DNA of 64,000 nucleotides, taken from assembly GCF_000520975.1 (NCBI RefSeq), contig NZ_JACB01000042.1, positions 38,489 to 102,488 on the forward strand, given 5' to 3'. The stretch is from Aquimarina megaterium XH134 (GTDB lineage: Bacteria > Bacteroidota > Bacteroidia > Flavobacteriales > Flavobacteriaceae). Positions 1 through 8,292 of this stretch are shown one piece after another. Under the pieces are notes generated by a model. The model was not told where the DNA came from and ran no database searches. It saw nothing but the letters and a program-made list of their open reading frames with translations. Position 1 is the first letter of the stretch, and every line of letters starts with the position of its first letter. A program made the position numbers and the translations under genes.

Positions 1-134
1 AAAATAGCAATACCCAAGCCATTTAAGGTAATAGCAATATTAAAGGGTTCAAAAAGGCCATATTTAAGACATAATTGTGCAAAGGCTATTATTAGTAAGT
101 TATCAAATTTTATAAGCTTCAGATAAGATAGCAT
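1..134 (-). CDS. UbiA-type prenyltransferase, N-terminal fragment cut by window edge
   Basis: The minus strand opens with an ATG at 134 and reads without a stop to the window edge, giving 44 residues that begin MLSYLKLIKFDNLLIIAFAQ and continue as a hydrophobic stretch. This pattern (a basic helix, then N-L-L-x-I-A and a membrane segment) is typical of the first helix of flavobacterial UbiA-family prenyltransferases, integral membrane enzymes that attach a polyprenyl chain to an acceptor. The DDxxD motifs would lie beyond the edge, so the family call rests on the N-terminus only. It is transcribed away from the kinase operon on its right. Confidence 0.6.
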   Translation of the reverse strand, partial: MLSYLKLIKFDNLLIIAFAQLCLKYGLFEPFNIAITLNGLGIAI

Positions 135-276
135 AGAGGTGATTGGTTAATTAGTCAGCAAATGTAATAATTAATACCAATTTTTGCCCTATTAACATAG
201 ATACTTAAAAGCCTTGTATTTATAGTAATGAAGAGGTGTATTAACGTTAATAGAGGGTTAATGGAGGCTGATTCTA

Positions 277-306
277 TTGAATAAAAGGATGTTTGCTATA
301 CTTTTG
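277..306 (+). promoter_or_regulatory. Bacteroidota-type promoter for the kinase operon
   Basis: A -33 TTG at 277-279 is followed after 19 bases by TACTTTTG at 299-306, matching the Bacteroidota -7 consensus TAnnTTTG. Transcription would start near 312, so the leader RNA would begin at the first copy of the ATCATCAATC repeat. Confidence 0.6.
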
Positions 307-311
307 GAATC

Positions 312-334
312 ATCATCAATCAAAAAACGAATAG
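312..334 (+). repeat. Leader repeat, copy 1
   Basis: A 23-base sequence starting ATCATCAATCAAAAAACG that recurs exactly at 2449-2471 and for its first 17 bases at 2924-2940. This copy is in the leader of the histidine kinase gene, about 33 bases before the ATG. A decayed further copy, ATTAAAAAACAAATAAG, follows at 337-353. Confidence 0.85.
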
Positions 335-367
335 GTATTAAAAAACAAATAAGTGTATATCACTATA

Positions 368-1762
368 ATGAAGAAAAAGATAAACATACTCATTATTACA
401 TCTATTTTAACCTTATTGGCATTGTCTGGTATTCAAGGGTATTTGATTTATAACACGTATCAGCTTAAAAAGGATGTATTTATTAAAGAAACCAAGAAGG
501 CAGTTTCGAGTATAGATAATACTAAAGAAATGGATTCTATAGCAGAGCTTTGGTATAATCAACTAACAAAGAATCTGATAGAGTATAGAAAGAATAATCT
601 TCTTAAAAATGAAACTATAGAACGTTTCAAGCCTTTTACAGATTCGTTAAATGATACATTTAATGAATACTATAAAAAAGAAATTGGTAAGGCTAATCTG
701 GGGTACGAGTTAAAATATAAGAAAACAATAAAAAGTATTGTTATTCATGACAATAACCTTTTAGATACTGTATTTAATGCAAAAGGACAGAGCAATTATT
801 TTTTGTTCGGAGAAGATTTTCCTGATCAAGAAGGTAATGTAATAAGTAGTGGTAGATGGTTTACAGAACAAGATATAGAAGATGATAGTGGTAGTGAAAT
901 TATAAAAACCCAGCTTAATCTCGAAATTCGAACAGTAGATGCTGTCAGTATTATTGGATGGAAGAGAATAGTTTTTGGGCAAATGGCAAGCCTGTTTTTA
1001 TTCTCTGTTATATTGTTACTATTTGTAGTTGTCTTACTTTTTTATTCGATTAAAACTGTAATTAGACAAAAAAAAATAGCCGATGTGCGTAATGATTTTA
1101 TAAATAACATTACTCATGAGCTTAAAACTCCTTTGGCAACTTTGGGTATTGCTTCGAAAAGTTTAAGGAGTAAAGAGACCCAAAATTCACCAAAAATATT
1201 CTCTAGTGCACTAGATATATTAGATCGACAAAATAACCGATTGCAGAAACTAATTGATCAGGTAATGAATAATACTTTAGGATCTGAAGAAATCATTTTG
1301 AGCAAAGAACAGGTTCTGGATACTAAGTATTTTAAAGAAGTTGTAGAGGATTTTAAGGTATCGGTTAAAGATAAGCAAGTCGACGTAAATATGAAGATAG
1401 AATTTAGAGATGTAAATCTTTATATCGATAAATTTCTATTTACTACAGCATTATTTAATGTATTAGAAAATGCTGTGAAATACGGGAAAGAAAAAGTTGA
1501 AATTAGAATACGAACAGAACGTAAAAACGATACGTATACAATTTCGATTCGTGATAATGGGATTGGGATTTCTGAAAAAGAACATCATAAGATTTTTGAA
1601 AAATTTTATAGAGTAACAACAGGAAACGTACATGATGTAAAGGGATTAGGTCTGGGATTGTTCTATACCAATCAAATCATTAAAGCACACCAGGGAGAAA
1701 TTAATATTGAAAGTAAACCCGAAGAAGGAACAGATTTTAAAATAACCATACCAATAATTTAA
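368..1762 (+). CDS. Sensor histidine kinase (RprX-like)
   Basis: Membrane sensor of a two-component system that phosphorylates the regulator encoded 5 bases downstream. Of 464 residues, an N-terminal membrane helix spans about 7-28, an extracytoplasmic sensor region reaches about 204, and a second helix spans 205-228. Then come a dimerisation/phosphoacceptor helix with His250 in ITHELKTP, the N box LENAVKYG, G1 box DNGIGI, F box FEKFY and G2 box GLGLGL. The ATG at 368 is preferred to an in-frame GTG at 353 because it starts the signal-anchor helix directly. It resembles Bacteroides RprX in architecture; the sensed signal is unknown. There is no recognised domain in the sensor region. Confidence 0.9.
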   Translation: MKKKINILIITSILTLLALSGIQGYLIYNTYQLKKDVFIKETKKAVSSIDNTKEMDSIAELWYNQLTKNLIEYRKNNLLKNETIERFKPFTDSLNDTFNEYYKKEIGKANLGYELKYKKTIKSIVIHDNNLLDTVFNAKGQSNYFLFGEDFPDQEGNVISSGRWFTEQDIEDDSGSEIIKTQLNLEIRTVDAVSIIGWKRIVFGQMASLFLFSVILLLFVVVLLFYSIKTVIRQKKIADVRNDFINNITHELKTPLATLGIASKSLRSKETQNSPKIFSSALDILDRQNNRLQKLIDQVMNNTLGSEEIILSKEQVLDTKYFKEVVEDFKVSVKDKQVDVNMKIEFRDVNLYIDKFLFTTALFNVLENAVKYGKEKVEIRIRTERKNDTYTISIRDNGIGISEKEHHKIFEKFYRVTTGNVHDVKGLGLGLFYTNQIIKAHQGEINIESKPEEGTDFKITIPII

Positions 1763-1767
1763 TAGTT

Positions 1768-2448
1768 ATGAAGCATATACTACTCGCAGAAGATGATTTT
1801 GATTTTGGAAGTATATTAAAGCAATATCTCGAAATACATAATTATAAGGTGACCTGGGCAAAAGACGGTAAAGAAGCGCTATCGATATTTTCTGAAGGAA
1901 AATTTGATATATGTGTCTTTGATGTGATGATGCCAAAAATGGATGGGTTTACATTAGCAGAGCAAGTAGTAGAAATAGATCCCGAAATTCCATTCGTTTT
2001 CCTTACTGCTAAGAAAATGAAAGAAGATAAAATAAGAGGATTAAAATTAGGTGCAGATGATTACATCGTGAAACCATTTGAAGCAGATATTCTAGTCCTT
2101 AAACTTCAGAATATTTTAAAGCGAACACAGAAAATAGAATCCTTAAAAGACGAGGTGGTAAAAATTGGAAAGTATGAGTTTGATATTGTTAATCATCAAT
2201 TAAAATTGAATGGAGAATCACAACGATTAACCGAAAAAGAAACATTACTTATTCAATATTTATGGGAACATAGAAATAGAATGATTAAAAGAGAAGATGT
2301 GTTAAAAGATGTTTGGGGTAATGATGATTTCTTCTCTGGTCGAAGTATGGATGTATTCATAAGTCGATTAAGAAAATATTTTAAAGAAGACAACAATGTA
2401 AATATAGAAAGTGTACGTGGGGTTGGTCTCACATTTAGTATAGCTTAA
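1768..2448 (+). CDS. OmpR-family response regulator (RprY-like)
   Basis: DNA-binding response regulator of 226 residues. The receiver domain (about 1-120) has the acidic pair Asp9/Asp10, the phosphoacceptor Asp52 in FDVMMPKMDG, Thr80 and Lys102 in VKPFEA. The C-terminal winged helix (about 130-225) is of the Trans_reg_C type, ending in the usual RGVGLTF strand. It lies 5 bases behind the kinase, so the two are certainly co-transcribed and a cognate pair. The likely targets include the genes that follow, which share a leader sequence with the kinase gene, but no operator could be assigned. Confidence 0.93.
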   Translation: MKHILLAEDDFDFGSILKQYLEIHNYKVTWAKDGKEALSIFSEGKFDICVFDVMMPKMDGFTLAEQVVEIDPEIPFVFLTAKKMKEDKIRGLKLGADDYIVKPFEADILVLKLQNILKRTQKIESLKDEVVKIGKYEFDIVNHQLKLNGESQRLTEKETLLIQYLWEHRNRMIKREDVLKDVWGNDDFFSGRSMDVFISRLRKYFKEDNNVNIESVRGVGLTFSIA

Positions 2449-2471
2449 ATCATCAATCAAAAAACGAATAG
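2449..2471 (+). repeat. Leader repeat, copy 2
   Basis: Exact 23-base copy of the repeat at 312-334, sitting directly after the stop codon of the response regulator and ending one base before the ATG of the next gene. It therefore occupies the position of the ribosome-binding region. Confidence 0.85.
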
Positions 2472-2472
2472 T

Positions 2473-2919
2473 ATGAAAACATTAATCACCATTTTGGTAA
2501 ACCTGCTAATAGGATTACTAACCATGAATGCGCAAACAAGTTCTACAAGTTCTTCTAAATCATCATCACAAGTAACCATAAGTATTAGTGATGATTCTGG
2601 AGAGAAAAGTTATTCTAGATCCTTTGCGATCATTGATATGGAAGAGAGTTTTAGGATCAAAATAAGATTTATGAAATATATGAAGGGCGATGTAAAATCT
2701 TATCTGATCGATCAATTTGGAAAAGAAAATATGATCATCGACGATGAAGCCTATCTGTGGAGAAAAGAAATAGAAGATGATGAATTATATGAAGTGCGGC
2801 TCAAAGACAATAAATTAAGAATCAATGTAGATAAAGAACTGGCCTCGAATAAATTGATTAAGAAATTTGAACGAATCGGCAAAGAATTAAAATCAATTAC
2901 ATCAAAAAACGAAAATTAA
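2473..2919 (+). CDS. Small secreted protein, paralogue A of the kinase operon
   Basis: 148 residues with a signal peptide (hydrophobic core TILVNLLIGLL, cut after NAQ) followed by a Ser/Thr/Lys-rich linker (TSSTSSSKSSS) and an acidic, probably beta-rich domain of about 110 residues with no cysteine. It matches the next gene in layout: same signal type, same Ser/Thr linker, then a strand ending SISDDSGE against SYSSDEPGE, and the same charged C-terminal helix. I do not recognise a family. The position behind a sensor kinase suggests an envelope protein whose amount is set by that system. Its last codons contain ATCAAAAAACGAA, a further partial copy of the leader repeat (2901-2913). Confidence 0.8.
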   Translation: MKTLITILVNLLIGLLTMNAQTSSTSSSKSSSQVTISISDDSGEKSYSRSFAIIDMEESFRIKIRFMKYMKGDVKSYLIDQFGKENMIIDDEAYLWRKEIEDDELYEVRLKDNKLRINVDKELASNKLIKKFERIGKELKSITSKNEN

Positions 2920-2923
2920 ATCA

Positions 2924-2940
2924 ATCATCAATCAAAAAAC
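2924..2940 (+). repeat. Leader repeat, copy 3 (shortened)
   Basis: The first 17 bases, ATCATCAATCAAAAAAC, match copies 1 and 2 exactly and stand 7 bases before the next ATG. After that point the sequence differs (AGAAATT in place of GAATAG). Confidence 0.8.
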
Positions 2941-2947
2941 AGAAATT

Positions 2948-3370
2948 ATGAAAACAATCATTTGTACATTAAGTCTTGTATTTGCTCTTTCTTTGAGCAA
3001 TGCTCAAACAACTTCAACTTCAAACTCTAAAGTATCTATTAGTTACTCTAGTGATGAACCAGGAGAAGGTAATTATAGAGTTAATATTTCTATCTCTAAT
3101 ACAGAAGATATGTATACCTTAAAAGCTAGTTTTCCATCATCTAAAACAGGAAAATTAAAACAATTCTTAAAAGATCATTTAACTCCAAAAATGACTAAAA
3201 ACGGAACGACATCTACCTGGAAATATAATGCCAAAGGAGAAACAGGATATGTTGTGAAATTGAAAAGAGGAAAGCTAAATGTTTTTATGGATAAAGAATT
3301 TGTATCTGCCGACTTAGTAGAAGATTTGATAGATATGTTTAGCGATCTTAAAGATATCGTAAAAGAATAA
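2948..3370 (+). CDS. Small secreted protein, paralogue B of the kinase operon
   Basis: 140 residues: signal peptide ending NAQ, a short Thr/Ser linker, then an acidic strand-rich region and a lysine-rich middle (MTKNGTTSTWKYNAKGE), ending in a helix. It is a diverged duplicate of the preceding gene, including the duplicated leader. No catalytic or metal-binding motif is visible and no cysteine occurs in the mature part. Function unknown. Co-transcription with the two-component pair is likely, since the gap to the gene before is 28 bases. Confidence 0.8.
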   Translation: MKTIICTLSLVFALSLSNAQTTSTSNSKVSISYSSDEPGEGNYRVNISISNTEDMYTLKASFPSSKTGKLKQFLKDHLTPKMTKNGTTSTWKYNAKGETGYVVKLKRGKLNVFMDKEFVSADLVEDLIDMFSDLKDIVKE

Positions 3371-3395
3371 CCAGATCTTTTATAACAATTTGTAT

Positions 3396-4421
3396 ATGAA
3401 AATAATAATAGTATTTACAGTTGTTTTATTAGGACTAGTGAGTTGTAAAAAAAACGATTCTGATTTAATCTGTGAAAGAATCAATTACCTGGTAGATACA
3501 AAAAGTAATGTGGCAAAAAAATATTGGAAAGATTTTGATAAGCAGTTACTTTTTGGCCCTATGTTATATTATACAAAAGATGGTCTTTTTACAATAGATG
3601 CTAATGAAGCATTAAAAGAAAAAATAAACCTAGTAGCATATAACTGTGATGATTCTAATGTATCTGTAGGGTTTACCCCCATAATTGACACCACAAATTT
3701 TTATATGAATGTGTCTTATGAAGATAAAAACACATCTGCATTAGAGTATAAAAATACATTAGGAATGTTTAGTGATGTAGAATTAACAGAAAAATTCATC
3801 ACCGATGTTAAGGATACAGAAGAATGGATGACAATGGTTATTCATGAAATATTTCATCAATATCAAAAAAAATTCAAAAAGTTTCGAGAAAAACAGATGT
3901 CGAGCCAAAGAGATTTTGATAGAGATACATTAAATTATTTCTTTAAAAACGAGAATTGGTTTACTACAACAGTTAAGAACGAAAATCAACTTCTTCTTAA
4001 GATAATACAAGAAGATAATAATGATAGTGTTAAGAATTACATTTCAGGATATTTAAAAAGTAAAGAGCAAAGATATGCTAGGATTAAGAATGAATTCAGA
4101 ATTGATATATCGGCATTAGAATCTAGCTTGTCTAAATCAGAAGGTACTGCCAGGTATATTGAATACTGTACCAAATTAGCGTTATCGACGAGTTCTAATA
4201 ATCATACTTTATCCGAAATAGACAATAAATATGTTGCTAATCGATTTAAAGATTATAATTTAAAACAAGACGAGTGGATGTATAACTTAGGAGGAGGATA
4301 TTATTATTCTTTAGGATTTAATTTAACTCGAGTTCTGGAAAAATTAAAAATAAAGTATCAAGAAGATATTTTTATAGAAAACAAATCATTTGATCAATAT
4401 CTAAAAGAATACCTTGAGTAA
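3396..4421 (+). CDS. Lipoprotein with zinc-metallopeptidase motif (gluzincin-like)
   Basis: 341 residues starting with a lipoprotein signal (hydrophobic run then LVSC, Cys17). A zinc-peptidase signature HEIFH lies at about residues 150-154 and a candidate third ligand Glu249 in SEGTARYIEY lies about 95 residues later, the spacing and context expected of gluzincin peptidases. The ATG at 3396 is chosen over an in-frame TTG two codons earlier. It would act at the outer membrane or periplasm. As last gene of the kinase operon it may be the effector of the envelope response. The exact peptidase family was not recognised. Confidence 0.75.
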   Translation: MKIIIVFTVVLLGLVSCKKNDSDLICERINYLVDTKSNVAKKYWKDFDKQLLFGPMLYYTKDGLFTIDANEALKEKINLVAYNCDDSNVSVGFTPIIDTTNFYMNVSYEDKNTSALEYKNTLGMFSDVELTEKFITDVKDTEEWMTMVIHEIFHQYQKKFKKFREKQMSSQRDFDRDTLNYFFKNENWFTTTVKNENQLLLKIIQEDNNDSVKNYISGYLKSKEQRYARIKNEFRIDISALESSLSKSEGTARYIEYCTKLALSTSSNNHTLSEIDNKYVANRFKDYNLKQDEWMYNLGGGYYYSLGFNLTRVLEKLKIKYQEDIFIENKSFDQYLKEYLE

Positions 4422-4476
4422 TGCTATAATTAGCTTTAACAGTACATGTTAACCTAAAATTGTAATTGTATAATAT

Positions 4477-4513
4477 AATGAACCTTATCTGTGATGGTAA
4501 GGTTCATTTTTTA
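4477..4513 (+). terminator. Rho-independent terminator of the kinase operon, inside the rlmH 3' end
   Basis: An 11-bp perfect stem (AATGAACCTTA at 4477-4487 with TAAGGTTCATT at 4498-4508) followed by a T run on the plus strand. It lies 55 bases after the lipoprotein stop and overlaps the last codons and stop of the convergent rlmH. Confidence 0.8.
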
Positions 4514-4958
4514 ATATGGTAAATCCACGATATAATTGTTCTACAAAAAATAAACGTATCATTTGATGTGAAAATGTCATTTTGGATAACGATAGTTTGC
4601 TATTAGCCCGACTGTACACCTCGGGGCTAAAGCCATAGGGCCCTCCTATAACAAAAATTAACTGTTTGATTCCGCTATTCATATGTTTTTGCAATACCTC
4701 AGAAAATAGTACAGAATCATATTGCTTTCCATTTTCATCGAGTAATATCAATACATCAGAATTTTCTACATGATTAAGGATTAATTTTCCTTCTTTTTCC
4801 TTTTGTTGAGCTTCGCTTAAGTTTTTAGCATTTTTAATATCCGGAATAATTTCAAAACTAAATTTAATATAAAACTGTAACCTTTTGATATAGTTGTTAA
4901 TAAGGTCATTGAGTTGCTTGTCATCTGTTTTGCCAACGGCAAGTAATTTAATATTCAT
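4485..4958 (-). CDS. rlmH: 23S rRNA pseudouridine-1915 N3-methyltransferase RlmH
   Basis: 157 residues, the normal length of RlmH (SPOUT class), which methylates pseudouridine 1915 in helix 69 of 23S rRNA. The N-terminus MNIKLLAVGKT, the SPOUT knot core LIFVIGGPYGFSPEV, and the C-terminus (SHQMIRLFFVEQLYRGF then NEPYHH) are all characteristic and intact. It converges on the metallopeptidase operon, whose terminator lies in its last codons. A housekeeping gene. Confidence 0.97.
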   Translation of the reverse strand: MNIKLLAVGKTDDKQLNDLINNYIKRLQFYIKFSFEIIPDIKNAKNLSEAQQKEKEGKLILNHVENSDVLILLDENGKQYDSVLFSEVLQKHMNSGIKQLIFVIGGPYGFSPEVYSRANSKLSLSKMTFSHQMIRLFFVEQLYRGFTILKNEPYHHR

Positions 4959-5099
4959 ATGTATTTAATATTATAATAGTTTTTACTCAAAAACCAGATA
5001 GAATATAGATTTGTGATGTAAAGTAAATAAAAATACGATGTGCTTCTCACTTCGTACTTCCGACTTCTTTTTTTACATTAGCAAAAATAACCATTCAAT

Positions 5100-5957
5100 A
5101 TGATTAGCGAAACCCAATTCAATAAAGAAATTGATTTGATAATTACCAATGCCATACGCGAAGATGTAGGAGATGGTGATCATAGTTCATTAGCTTGTAT
5201 CCCAGAATCAATCACCGGAAAAGCAAAACTTTTAGTAAAGGATGAAGGGATCCTGGCGGGAGTAGAATTTGCAAAAAGAGTATTTAATTATGTAGACCCA
5301 AATATGAAGGTCGAAGTATTATTAGAAGATGGGTCCAGGGTGAAATATGGAGATATAGCTTTTTATGTTTCAGGAAGCTCGCAGTCTATTCTTAAAGCCG
5401 AACGATTAGTGCTTAATGCAATGCAAAGAATGAGTGCAATTGCTACCAAAACGAATCATTTTGTTACCCTTTTAGAAGGTACAGGAACAAAGATTTTAGA
5501 TACCCGAAAAACAACTCCGGGAATACGAGCATTAGAAAAATGGGCGGTAAAGATTGGAGGAGGAGAGAACCATAGATTTGCCTTATACGATATGGTAATG
5601 CTAAAAGATAACCATATCGATTTTGCCGGGGGAATTACTAAAGCTATAGAAAAAACCAAACAATATCTTTCTAATCAAAACCTTGATCTCAAAATTATTG
5701 TTGAAGCCCGAGACCTTAATGAGATCAAAGAAATACTTCAAACACCAGGAGTATATCGAATATTAATTGATAATTTTAATTATGAAGATACTCGGGAAGC
5801 TGTAAAATTAATTGGTGATTCGTGTCTTACTGAATCCAGCGGAGGGATTAATGAAGAAACAGTACGCAAGTATGCAGAATGTGGTGTAGATTATATTAGT
5901 AGTGGCGCGCTAACACATTCTGTATATAATCTGGATTTGAGCTTGAAAGCCGTATAA
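5100..5957 (+). CDS. nadC: Nicotinate-nucleotide pyrophosphorylase (carboxylating)
   Basis: 285 residues. NadC makes nicotinate mononucleotide from quinolinate and phosphoribosyl pyrophosphate in de novo NAD synthesis. Visible signatures are RLVLNAMQRMSAIAT, the substrate loop LDTRKTTPGIRALEK, GGGENHR, the Lys-Asp of MLKDNHI, and the C-terminal ESSGGI and DYISSGALTH barrel strands. Only 3 bases separate it from the following YihY gene, so they are probably co-transcribed. Confidence 0.97.
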   Translation: MISETQFNKEIDLIITNAIREDVGDGDHSSLACIPESITGKAKLLVKDEGILAGVEFAKRVFNYVDPNMKVEVLLEDGSRVKYGDIAFYVSGSSQSILKAERLVLNAMQRMSAIATKTNHFVTLLEGTGTKILDTRKTTPGIRALEKWAVKIGGGENHRFALYDMVMLKDNHIDFAGGITKAIEKTKQYLSNQNLDLKIIVEARDLNEIKEILQTPGVYRILIDNFNYEDTREAVKLIGDSCLTESSGGINEETVRKYAECGVDYISSGALTHSVYNLDLSLKAV

Positions 5958-5960
5958 TAT

Positions 5961-6884
5961 ATGTCGAAACCCGTAGAAGATAAGCTTAATAAGATTCCTG
6001 TGATCAATATATTGGTTAAAATAGGGAAGAAACTTATTCTTCCTGGTTTTGAGGGACTGTCGATATACGACCTAATAGAGATTTATGTAATCGGGATTAT
6101 AAAAGGTACTTTTTCGGCTAGAGCCAGCGCAATATCATGGAGTTTTTTTCTTTCTCTATTTCCATTCTTATTATTTCTTCTTAATTTGATTCCTTACGTC
6201 CCAATAGATGGGTTTGAGGAGAATTTTTTTGAATTTGTTAACGGAGCATTACCTAAACAATCTTCAGATTTTTTCTCCGGGATATTTGAAGATATTGCAT
6301 CTAATCCTCGAGGGGGATTACTATCAACTGTTTTTGTACTATCTATACTTTTTATGACTAATGGGATCAATGCAGTTTTCTCTGGTTTTGAATATTCGTA
6401 TCATGTAACGCTTAATAGAAATTTTGTACGGCAGTATGTAGTAGCATTAGGGGTGTCTATTATCGTGGCATCGTTATTGTTAATTACAGTTATAGGAACT
6501 TTATACTTTTCGTATTTGGTAGATGATTTAAATAAAATGGGTGTAGTTGATGATACTGTTTTTTGGTTAACATTAGGTAAATATGCGCTATTTGTCTTTA
6601 TGATATTTGTAATTATTGCTACTTTATTTTATTTCGGTACCTCAGAAGGAAAACAAAATAAATTCTTTTCACCTGGTGCATTTATGACCACTTTTTTGAT
6701 TATTATTACAACATATCTATTTGGAGTATATATAGATAACTTCTCTAATTATAATCAATTGTACGGTTCTATTGGAGCAATGTTGATATTAATGTTGTAT
6801 ATATGGCTTAATGCTAATTTGTTATTGCTGGGTTTTGAACTTAATGCATCATTAAATCAATTAAGAAAAAATTTTAATACATAA
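5961..6884 (+). CDS. YihY/virulence factor BrkB family membrane protein
   Basis: 307-residue inner-membrane protein with about six predicted membrane segments. The family motif ARASAISWSFFLSLFPFLLF marks the first, and a late segment with GSIGAMLILMLYIWLNANL is the family's usual C-terminal pair. Earlier literature named some members ribonuclease BN in error; the role is still uncertain. The gene follows nadC at 3 bases. The amphipathic N-terminus and the short hydrophilic tail are normal for flavobacterial members. Confidence 0.9.
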   Translation: MSKPVEDKLNKIPVINILVKIGKKLILPGFEGLSIYDLIEIYVIGIIKGTFSARASAISWSFFLSLFPFLLFLLNLIPYVPIDGFEENFFEFVNGALPKQSSDFFSGIFEDIASNPRGGLLSTVFVLSILFMTNGINAVFSGFEYSYHVTLNRNFVRQYVVALGVSIIVASLLLITVIGTLYFSYLVDDLNKMGVVDDTVFWLTLGKYALFVFMIFVIIATLFYFGTSEGKQNKFFSPGAFMTTFLIIITTYLFGVYIDNFSNYNQLYGSIGAMLILMLYIWLNANLLLLGFELNASLNQLRKNFNT

Positions 6885-6918
6885 TTTTACTAACATAGAT
6901 TTCTAATAATTTTTTAAA

Positions 6919-7482
6919 ATGAAAAAACTAAGTATATTATTTATAGCACTTTTAACTATTGTATCTGTTCAGGCTCAAACCAAAATTGGTGATGCTACAT
7001 TACCTAATACGGTAAAATTTAATGAAGAAGATTTGACGATTAATGGAGGAGGTCTTAGAGAAAAATTCTTTTTTGATATTTATGCGGGAGCCTTATATCT
7101 TAAGAAAAAAAATAGCAATGCCAGTGCAATAGCTAAAGCAGACGAAACTATGGCAATTAAATTGCATATTCTTTCTGGTATGATGTCTAGAAGTAAAATG
7201 GCTAATGCATTACGTGAAGGGTTTAAGAAATCAACTAACGGAAATATGAAGCCTTATAACGAAAGAATAGAAAAATTTATAGGCTTTATTAATAATGAAA
7301 TAGAGGTTGGTCAAATCTATGATATGGTATATGAAAAAGGAAAAGGAAGTGTGATTTATAAAGATGGAAAAGAAAAAGGATACGTAACAGGATTGGATTT
7401 TAAAACAGCACTTTTTAATATCTGGTTAGGAAGTAAACCAGCAGACAAAGGACTCAAAAAAGAAATGTTAGGTCTTCAGTAA
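6919..7482 (+). CDS. Secreted chalcone-isomerase-like protein, paralogue 1
   Basis: 187 residues: signal peptide ending SVQAQ, then a chalcone-isomerase-fold domain beginning KIGDATLPNTVKF and containing NGGGLREKFFFDIYAGALYL and the closing GLDFKTALFNIWLGSKPAD. Bacterial members are exported and are not known to act on flavonoids; some may bind fatty acids. This is the most diverged of three copies within 2.5 kb (for example NGGG where the others have NGAG). It carries no recognised promoter; the 34-base gap after the YihY gene would allow read-through. Confidence 0.88.
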   Translation: MKKLSILFIALLTIVSVQAQTKIGDATLPNTVKFNEEDLTINGGGLREKFFFDIYAGALYLKKKNSNASAIAKADETMAIKLHILSGMMSRSKMANALREGFKKSTNGNMKPYNERIEKFIGFINNEIEVGQIYDMVYEKGKGSVIYKDGKEKGYVTGLDFKTALFNIWLGSKPADKGLKKEMLGLQ

Positions 7483-7624
7483 TCAATAAGATATAATCGT
7501 ATTTTTGTTAAAAATTTAAGTAAATGTATTTCAGAATGTTGTGCATGCATAATATTTTTTATATTTGTGCGCTTTGAAAATTAAGTTTAAACAAATATTA
7601 ATACCCCAAATACCTTTAGTTATA

Positions 7625-8188
7625 ATGAAAAAAATTACTTTAGTACTGGTAGCACTAATTTCCTTGTCTACCGCTACTGCGCAAATTAGAGTTGGTAAAG
7701 CTATTTTGCCTTATGAAGAAAATTTTGGTGATACCGATTTGAAATTGAATGGTGCCGGAATGAGAAAAGTACTCTGGATTGATATGTATGCAGGAGGGCT
7801 TTATTTAACAAAAAAGAGCAAAGACCCTAAAGAAGTTCTTGATGCAGATGAAACTATGGCTATAAAACTGAATATTGTTTCTGGTTTTGTAACCCAAAAG
7901 AAAATGATAAAAGCGGTAAAAGATGGCTTTAACAGAGCCACTTTTGGTAATACCAAAGCATTGGATGGGAGAATAAATAAATTTATTAAATTTTTCTCAG
8001 AGCCTATAGTAAAGAACGACATCTTTGATATCGTATATATTAAAGGTAAAGGAGTAACTGCTTTTAAAAATGAAAAAGAACTTGGAGTAATCAAGGGGCG
8101 TGATTTTAAATATGCATTATTCAAAATTTGGCTAGGAGATGAACCAGCAAGTGAAGAAATTAAAAATGGAATGTTAGGTATACAATAA
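7625..8188 (+). CDS. Secreted chalcone-isomerase-like protein, paralogue 2
   Basis: 187 residues, signal peptide ending TATAQ, then the same domain as its neighbours: VGKAILPYEENF, NGAGMRKVLWIDMYAGGLYL, and KGRDFKYALFKIWLGDEPAS at the end. The ATG at 7625 is chosen because it opens directly onto the signal peptide; an upstream in-frame extension of 20 codons has no such feature. It is closer to paralogue 3 than to paralogue 1. Ends 25 bases before a strong terminator. Confidence 0.9.
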   Translation: MKKITLVLVALISLSTATAQIRVGKAILPYEENFGDTDLKLNGAGMRKVLWIDMYAGGLYLTKKSKDPKEVLDADETMAIKLNIVSGFVTQKKMIKAVKDGFNRATFGNTKALDGRINKFIKFFSEPIVKNDIFDIVYIKGKGVTAFKNEKELGVIKGRDFKYALFKIWLGDEPASEEIKNGMLGIQ

Positions 8189-8213
8189 TCTAATATCATT
8201 AATTTAATACGCA

Positions 8214-8250
8214 AAAAGCTACCGGTTTAAATCGGTAGCTTTTTTGTTTT
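8214..8250 (+). terminator. Rho-independent terminator after CHI-like paralogue 2
   Basis: An 11-bp stem AAAAGCTACCG (8214-8224) and CGGTAGCTTTT (8233-8243) with an 8-base loop, then more T. It closes the nadC to paralogue 2 stretch and separates it from the DUF2147 gene. Confidence 0.88.
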
Positions 8251-8292
8251 TACCATATTTTTTTATCTTAGAATCTATAAACACAAATTATC

